Assembly: GCF_007676705.1 (NCBI RefSeq)
Contig: NZ_VEBF01000006.1
Span: 62,001-126,000, forward strand
Direction: 5' to 3'
Source: Paenibacillus xylanexedens
Lineage (GTDB): Bacteria; Bacillota; Bacilli; Paenibacillales; Paenibacillaceae
Length of the DNA stretch: 64,000 nucleotides
Of the stretch, positions 59,314-64,000 are shown piece after piece. Each line of letters begins with the position of its first letter. Positions within the stretch are counted from its first letter, which is position 1. Position numbers and translations under genes: made by a program. The notes under the pieces were generated by a model. The model saw nothing but the letters and a program-made list of their open reading frames with translations. It was not told where the DNA came from and did no database searches.

Positions 59314-59778
59314 TCAGGACTTCTCTTTGTCAGGCAATCCATCCAGCGACAAGTTACATGCTTTTCCATGACCTATACGCTGCTTCACATCCTCTATGGA
59401 TATACGATCAAAATAGGCGCTTAGTGCCTCTTCGCCTCCGTCGTAAATGTCCCCCATCACGTCCTGCATATTGGAAGATACCACGCACGATGACCCGGAC
59501 TCCCCTGAACACCAGTTCGGACCAAGTGAACCGCCAGCAACGAGTCTGTACAGTTCTCCAAGCTTAATCTCCTCACTTGGACGGCTAAGCAAGTACCCGC
59601 CATGAGCACCTTCCTTCGTTGTAAGGTAACCATGCTTGCGCAGAACACTAAGTACCTTGCGGACTCTGGCCGGATGCGTACCCACACTCTGGGACAAGTC
59701 TTCACTATTGGCCATACACTCATCTCTCATTGAGAGAAAAACAAGACAATGCACCGCAATGGTAAATTCACTGTTCAT
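59314..59778 (-). CDS. Rrf2-family transcriptional regulator, 154 aa
   Basis: The winged helix is at residues about 5-85: FTIAVHCLVFLSMRDECMAN, QSVGTHPARVRKVLSVLRKH, GYLTTKEGAHGGYLLSRPSE. A Cys-containing loop (NWCSGESGSSCVVSS) follows the wing, where Rrf2 proteins commonly bind an iron-sulfur cluster or react with electrophiles; only two Cys occur there, so a YwnA-like thiol sensor is plausible. A GGGAAGGGAG site precedes the ATG. The nitroreductase gene downstream is a likely target. Confidence 0.87.
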   Translation of the reverse strand: MNSEFTIAVHCLVFLSMRDECMANSEDLSQSVGTHPARVRKVLSVLRKHGYLTTKEGAHGGYLLSRPSEEIKLGELYRLVAGGSLGPNWCSGESGSSCVVSSNMQDVMGDIYDGGEEALSAYFDRISIEDVKQRIGHGKACNLSLDGLPDKEKS

Positions 59779-60208
59779 AACTTACTCCCTTCCCGGCATA
59801 CTACACCGATGAACTTCAACCCAAGGTAAGTATAACTGTCATTATATGAATAACAGTTATGTTTGTCAACTTTCGCTCAGGATGGAATCGCACGTGTTTT
59901 TTCCTGGTATACCAATACTTACAGCCCTCTACAAAATCAAGACAAGATGGCACCTCCTATCGGCATTTCAATCTAAAAAGAACAAAAAAGTGAGCCTTTC
60001 GCTACGCGAAGGGCTCCAATAAGATAGACATATGAAAGGGCTTACGTGATTATTATAATCGGTAATCTTCAATTTGAAAACGCTTTTTTTGTAAAGTGCA
60101 TCATTATTTAAAATTTTTTTTATTCGAACCAAATATATCACAGGTATTGCTAAAACTAATGGCATTAGTTATTATACTAATATCATTAGTTTTAAGGAGG
60201 GTTTATCG
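59779..60208. other. divergent intergenic region with twin operators
   Basis: This region of about 430 bases lies between the leftward Rrf2 gene and the rightward MBL gene. Apart from the twin palindromes at 60155-60190 it shows no gene; the centre is strongly AT-rich. Confidence 0.55.
60155..60190. promoter_or_regulatory. twin palindromic operators ACTAATnnnATTAGT
   Basis: ACTAATGGCATTAGT (60155-60169) and ACTAATATCATTAGT (60176-60190) are two 15-bp palindromes with perfect 6-base arms, centred 21 bp (two helical turns) apart and ending just before the ribosome binding site of the MBL gene. They are most likely the binding sites of the TetR-family regulator encoded as the second gene of that operon. 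Confidence 0.8.
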
Positions 60209-60940
60209 ATGCGCATTACCCGAGAATTTGATGTCATTCAAGTTACATTCCTTCCAAGACTCTTCCCTGTGAACGTATATCTTGTTGAAGAGCAAGATGG
60301 ATTAACCTTAATTGATGCCGGAATGCCCTTTAGTCTTAAGGGGATATTGGCAACTGCCCAGTCCCTTGGCAAACCCATCACCAAAATCATTCTAACTCAC
60401 GCTCATGGCGACCATATCGGTGCACTGGACCTTCTCAAAGAGGCTCTCCCCCAAGCGGAAGTCTTCATCTCCGGACGGGATGCCCGGCTACTGGCGGGAG
60501 ATCCTTCCCTGCTCCCAGGTGAGCCACAGACCCCGGTACGCGGCGGTGTACCCAAACCTCAAGCGGTTCGCACCCAGCCGGACCACTTGCTGGATGACGG
60601 CGACCGGATTGGTTCACTGGTTGCCGTTGCCTCACCAGGCCATACGCCGGGGCACATGGCCTTCATGGATACGCGCAGCCGCGTGCTCATCGCTGGCGAC
60701 GCGTACCAGCTGCAAGGCGGCCTAGCTGTATCCGGCCGCGTGCGCCCGCTCTTCCCGTTCCCCGCGCTGGCGACGTGGAACCGCGAAGCGGCTCTGGCCA
60801 GCGCGAAGCGCCTGGCGGAGCTGGAACCGTCCGTGCTGGCTGTAGGCCACGGACGGATGCTGCGCCAGCCCGCGGCCGCCATGCGCGCGGCAGCCGCTGA
60901 TGCACAGCAGCGGCTCGGCTTTGCCGGGGGGCAACTGTGA
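60209..60940 (+). CDS. metallo-beta-lactamase fold hydrolase, 243 aa
   Basis: The metal-binding set is complete: HAHGDHIG (HxHxDH), His in SPGHTPGHMA, Asp in LIAGDAYQL and His in LAVGHGRM. The N-terminal NVYLVEEQDGLTLIDAGMPF is typical of the family. Substrates of such enzymes range from thioesters to lactones, so the reaction is open. The last third of the gene and all of the following gene are strongly GC-rich. It begins after TAAGGAGGG directly downstream of the twin palindromes and overlaps the TetR gene by 4 bases (GTGA). Confidence 0.9.
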   Translation: MRITREFDVIQVTFLPRLFPVNVYLVEEQDGLTLIDAGMPFSLKGILATAQSLGKPITKIILTHAHGDHIGALDLLKEALPQAEVFISGRDARLLAGDPSLLPGEPQTPVRGGVPKPQAVRTQPDHLLDDGDRIGSLVAVASPGHTPGHMAFMDTRSRVLIAGDAYQLQGGLAVSGRVRPLFPFPALATWNREAALASAKRLAELEPSVLAVGHGRMLRQPAAAMRAAAADAQQRLGFAGGQL

Positions 60941-61509
60941 GCCCCCGGCAAGGGCTGGATCGCGGCGCTCTGCTCAGCGCCGCCGCCCAGCTTGCTGACA
61001 GCGACGGCTTCCAGGCGCTGACACTGGCCGCGTTGGCCCAGCGGCTGGATGTGCGCTCGCCGTCGCTCTACAACCACATCAGCGGACTTCCCGGGCTTCG
61101 CCAGGAAATGGCGCTGATGTCCGTGCAGCAGCTCAGCCGCGCATTAACCGCGGCTATTGCTGACCGCACTGGCGATGATGCCATTCAGGCCATCGCTGCG
61201 GCATACATTGGCTTCGTCCGCGAGCACCCTGGACTGTACGAAGCCTCATTTCATGCCCCGGACCGCGAGGAGCCACAGCTCGCCGCGGCCAGCACAGCCA
61301 CGCTGGATTTGCTGCTGCACAGCTTGCAGCCCTACCCACTAACCGAAGCTGAAGCATTGCATGCCGTTCGTGGTTTGCGCAGCCTCTGCCATGGGTTTGC
61401 CTCCATTGAGGCACAAGGCGGCTTCGGCATGAACTTTGATCCAGACGAAAGTCTGCATCTGACTGTATCTGCATTCCTGCATGGGCTCCGGCATCTTCAC
61501 CAGGAATAG
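60937..61509 (+). CDS. TetR/AcrR-family repressor with WHG C-terminal domain, 190 aa
   Basis: The N-terminal helix-turn-helix reads LLSAAAQLADSDGFQALTLA-ALAQRL followed by the recognition helix SPSLYNHISGLPGLRQEMAL. The C-terminal domain contains AIAAAYIGFVREHPGLYEAS and resembles the TetR_C WHG group. It starts with GTG overlapping the MBL stop, so the two are translationally coupled. The operon starts with two palindromes, so the protein probably represses its own operon and is released by a small ligand, perhaps the substrate of the MBL enzyme. Confidence 0.9.
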   Translation: MSPRQGLDRGALLSAAAQLADSDGFQALTLAALAQRLDVRSPSLYNHISGLPGLRQEMALMSVQQLSRALTAAIADRTGDDAIQAIAAAYIGFVREHPGLYEASFHAPDREEPQLAAASTATLDLLLHSLQPYPLTEAEALHAVRGLRSLCHGFASIEAQGGFGMNFDPDESLHLTVSAFLHGLRHLHQE

Positions 61510-61529
61510 CAAGGCATATTGCATCACGA

Positions 61530-61562
61530 AAAAGGACTGCAGATCCGCTGCAGTCCTTTTTT
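61530..61562 (+). terminator. intrinsic terminator after the TetR gene
   Basis: AAAGGACTGCAG pairs with CTGCAGTCCTTT, followed by T residues. Confidence 0.88.
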
Positions 61563-61733
61563 ACTTTGCCATCCCAGATGTTGTATCTTCCTCACATTCA
61601 AATTGATATGTGATATCTATTATCCGTTTTCTGTTATTCGTCTTGCGTCTGTCGCCTGCCACTCACAACTACGTGTTTCTCTAATATGTACATCTCCCGT
61701 CCCCTCCATCGGAACGGTTTCTCTACAACCACC

Positions 61734-62864
61734 CTACGGCCATTGCTGCCTACCTTCCTCTACCTCCTGCAAAATATGCTTCATCACTGGCACGTACACC
61801 TTCCAGTAAAACATATCAGGAATCTCTTTCTGATCTGGCGTAAGCTTGGCCCGGATGACATCCCATCCTCGGATTCTGCGCCAGAAAGAGTAATGCTTCA
61901 TCTCTCCGAAGGACCCTGCCATGTAATATGATCGATTATAGTCATCGGATCGGACAAGTGCAGCAACTTCCGCGGGTATCCCTGCATCCCCCAGCTTCTG
62001 CTTGCCTGTCTCCGTCAGATCAGTCTTATACCAGGCAAGTATGGAATTCTTCTCTTGCGGCACAATGATATCGAACCAGTCAGTGTAATGAATATCCTGC
62101 GTTATGCCGCTCCAATCTCTGCCTTCCGGTGTAAATGCAACCTGTATATTGCCTGTCTTTACATCCGGACCTTTCTCCAGCACCAAGACTCGTCCATCCA
62201 CATGCGCCAGCAGAATGCCAGCCCCGTGATAAGACCATTTTTTCTTCTCTTGCTGCTCATAGTTCGTCCGAACCCACCGGGGTACTTCGCCCTTACTTTG
62301 CAGATTAGATACCGACTTCCCCTGCCATCCACTGCTGTCCACTCCCAAGATGGGATACAGCTGCTCCCTTGTCATCTTGGAAGCTGTATTCGCTAATGCG
62401 CTGTATTCGGCGACAACCGTTACACCTTTATAAGCCGCTTCGCGGATCTTCTGCACATCATATATCGTTAATCCTTCATAGATTGCATCCTGTCTCCGTT
62501 CATTCTTCGGTGTAAACAGGCTACTTCGATTCGCCGTCAGATAGATCAGATCCGTGTCCGTCACCTCATCAGGCAGCAATCGCTTCATCTGAATAAGTCC
62601 ATCCTGAATGTCATAGCCGTAATAATCCTCTTCATACGAGTAGTGTTCTCCTGTATGCTGTACGATCTTCTGTTGATTCAGAAGCCAGACCAATCCCTTG
62701 TGTCCTTGATAGGACAAGTCCGGTCTGCTCTTGTCAATAATCATGATATTAAGCGGAACCGGGGCCTGGGATTGCCACATAATCCAGGGCACAACCAGCA
62801 CCACCGATACCACTGTAAAACAAGCCAACGTCCACATCGTGACTGGCCTGTAACTTCTTTTCAT
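61734..62864 (-). CDS. membrane-anchored protein of unknown function, 376 aa
   Basis: I do not recognise the family. One N-terminal membrane helix (MWTLACFTVVSVVLVVPWIM) leads a long extracytoplasmic part starting with NIMIIDKSRPDLSYQGHKGL, which looks like the first strand of a Rossmann-like or glutamine-amidotransferase-like fold; SALANTASKMTREQLYPILG and YHGAGILLAHVDGRVLVLEK follow. The gene lies 54 bases downstream of a glycosyltransferase gene on the same strand, so a part in making or exporting a surface polysaccharide is the likely context. AGGAGGAAG precedes the ATG. Confidence 0.7.
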   Translation of the reverse strand: MKRSYRPVTMWTLACFTVVSVVLVVPWIMWQSQAPVPLNIMIIDKSRPDLSYQGHKGLVWLLNQQKIVQHTGEHYSYEEDYYGYDIQDGLIQMKRLLPDEVTDTDLIYLTANRSSLFTPKNERRQDAIYEGLTIYDVQKIREAAYKGVTVVAEYSALANTASKMTREQLYPILGVDSSGWQGKSVSNLQSKGEVPRWVRTNYEQQEKKKWSYHGAGILLAHVDGRVLVLEKGPDVKTGNIQVAFTPEGRDWSGITQDIHYTDWFDIIVPQEKNSILAWYKTDLTETGKQKLGDAGIPAEVAALVRSDDYNRSYYMAGSFGEMKHYSFWRRIRGWDVIRAKLTPDQKEIPDMFYWKVYVPVMKHILQEVEEGRQQWP

Positions 62865-62918
62865 GAAGCACCTTCCTCCTTGCTCTGTTCCAAGGTAATG
62901 TCAGGATCGGTCGATAGA

Positions 62919-64000
62919 TCAGCCCAATCCATTGCTGCTGTTCTTCTCTTCTTCCTTCCTCAACCCCATAGCCTGTAACATTCCATATATACGGGACAGG
63001 TTGTTCAGCGGCCTGAACCAGAACGTCTCCGAACAGGCATACACAAGCAGATGTGTAACCTCTCGGGACGTATGCGACTTTCGTGAACACCACGCTTCCA
63101 ACATCACTGCCCCTGCAGACAGCAGGGAACCATAAAGTGTCAGCAGCAGAGCGAGTATGATGCACAGGTTCATATCTACCAACTGTAGCCCTATGCCTGC
63201 AATGAACAGCAAGATCGCTCCTAGTTCCAGCACAGGTCCCAACAATTCGATAAAAATAAAATACGGGATGGACACCATCCCCATCCAGCCATAGGCCGGA
63301 TTGAAGATCATGCCCCGTTGGGCCCATAAACTGCTCGCAAGCTGACTGTGCCAACCGATACGCTGTCTGCACAGTTGTCGCCATGTGCCGGGTATTTCTA
63401 CCCTGCAGATTGGATCAGGTATGTATATAATACGCCCCCGTTCCCGAATCTGCTTCATATGTTTCTGTAACCGCATCACCAGTTCCATGTGAGCGGCCTG
63501 GTGATGGCGCTTGTAACCGCCGACTTCCATCACCCGGTTCTTTTTGAATACCCCGAATACTTCGGACGTAAATAACAGCACATTAATATTGTAACGAACG
63601 AGTCCCACGCCGCTAATTAGAAAAGCACGTACATATTCAATGGTCTGCATTACATACAACGTTCTGCCCATCCGTTCTGTACGATGGTCGGTAGAGTCCG
63701 CAGAATTCTTATGATTCGTATGGTTGGGAGCCGTGAGATCTACTCGTCCACTGCATGCAACGACTTCTTCTCCCGGGAGAGCATCCATAACGGGTTTCAT
63801 AATCTTCATCAATGCATCCCGTTCCAGAATGGTATGGGGGCCAACGGAGGCGATATAAGGATACTGCGAGATATTCAGACCTACATTCAGGGAGTCCATT
63901 CGTCCTCCATACGCCTTGTCGATCACAATCAGACGATCATGCAGCCTGGATTGGTAGATACGTTGGATCTGACCTGTCTCCTGACCAAGTCCCGAATAAT
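62919..64000 (-). CDS. family 2 processive-type glycosyltransferase, 5' end cut by window edge
   Basis: The frame is open to the right edge, so the N-terminal part lies outside. The visible part includes the end of a GT2 catalytic domain: VGPHTILERDALM, GGYKRHHQAAHMELVMRLQK, IPDPICRVEIPGTWRQLCRQ-RIGWHSQL (the QxxRW-type motif of processive synthases appears as QRIGW). At least three to four membrane helices follow (IPYFIFIELLGPVLELGAIL, MNLCIILALLLTLYGSLLSA). It is likely a membrane-bound polysaccharide synthase. The shorter frame that begins at 63926 is not the true start. Confidence 0.82.
   Translation of the reverse strand, partial: YSGLGQETGQIQRIYQSRLHDRLIVIDKAYGGRMDSLNVGLNISQYPYIASVGPHTILERDALMKIMKPVMDALPGEEVVACSGRVDLTAPNHTNHKNSADSTDHRTERMGRTLYVMQTIEYVRAFLISGVGLVRYNINVLLFTSEVFGVFKKNRVMEVGGYKRHHQAAHMELVMRLQKHMKQIRERGRIIYIPDPICRVEIPGTWRQLCRQRIGWHSQLASSLWAQRGMIFNPAYGWMGMVSIPYFIFIELLGPVLELGAILLFIAGIGLQLVDMNLCIILALLLTLYGSLLSAGAVMLEAWCSRKSHTSREVTHLLVYACSETFWFRPLNNLSRIYGMLQAMGLRKEEEKNSSNGLG

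Noticed and set aside
58935-59424. ORFs on both strands between the nitroreductase and Rrf2 genes
   Set aside because: They overlap the two clear genes and each other, lack ribosome binding sites and show no family resemblance.
63004-63926. Glycosyltransferase starting inside the window at a GTG at 63926
   Set aside because: The same frame stays open to the window edge and the catalytic domain would lack its N-terminal half, so the gene is treated as cut off by the window.

Overview
The window looks like a chromosome segment of a Paenibacillus-type Firmicute. The evidence is strong AGGAGG-type ribosome binding sites, two YjcZ-type mini-proteins, S-layer-homology proteins, a large membrane AraC sensor beside a lipoprotein sugar-binding protein, FosB, a YezD-like protein next to sulfate transport genes, and XRE-TPR regulators. 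I see no rRNA, tRNA, CRISPR array, prophage or insertion sequence.

Layout. Positions 1-2.7 kb hold two YjcZ genes, a small XRE regulator with a palindromic operator, a lipoprotein and a thiamine-binding MTH1187-family protein. 2.6-7.2 kb holds the class Ia ribonucleotide reductase, nrdA and nrdB. Each has its own terminator and a long structured leader, and the nrdB leader carries a 190-bp inverted-repeat element that recurs at 45.7 kb. 7.3-11.3 kb holds a TPR-SUKH protein, an APH-family kinase and an S9 peptidase.

11.4-27.3 kb on the minus strand is the most striking region: a compact, translationally coupled gene cluster with no described counterpart that I can name. It starts with a 63-aa peptide gene whose C-terminal half has seven arginines exactly five residues apart. 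Then follow four thiolase-fold (FabH-like) proteins, two of them without the catalytic Cys; a BtrJ-like ATP-grasp ligase; a BtrK-like PLP decarboxylase; an acyl carrier protein; two acyl-CoA-dehydrogenase-like proteins; a MATE exporter; an arginase-fold enzyme with all metal ligands; an LpxL-like acyltransferase; an M16 peptidase pair; and an Sfp-type phosphopantetheinyl transferase. My inference is a ribosomal-peptide hybrid pathway. The arginase homologue would turn the spaced arginines into ornithines, a carrier-bound amino-acyl (GABA-type) or acyl unit would be built and attached, the M16 pair would remove the leader, and MATE would export the product. A divergent XRE-TPR regulator and a small LysM-like ORF sharing a 15-bp promoter motif flank it.

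29-43 kb is ordinary accessory metabolism: fosB, an SDR, a gamma-glutamyltransferase-family protein, a BMP lipoprotein plus chemoreceptor pair, a GC-rich nnr gene, an NmrA-like oxidoreductase, a GNAT, a membrane protein, and an SLH-PAP2-autotransporter-repeat protein. 43-48 kb has an AraC sensor and its likely solute-binding protein. 47.6-51.2 kb is a sulfate uptake operon (yezD-like, cysW, cysT, sbp; no ATPase gene here) behind a long structured leader ending in a U-run. 51-55 kb has a PL11 rhamnogalacturonan lyase and an XRE-TPR regulator whose 3' end overlaps a 32-codon ORF for a short hydrophobic peptide, which looks like a peptide-signalling pair. 55-64 kb carries a lactonase, an AraC regulator, an SLH protein, a nitroreductase with an Rrf2 regulator, an MBL hydrolase with a TetR regulator behind twin palindromic operators, and a polysaccharide-type glycosyltransferase running off the right edge.
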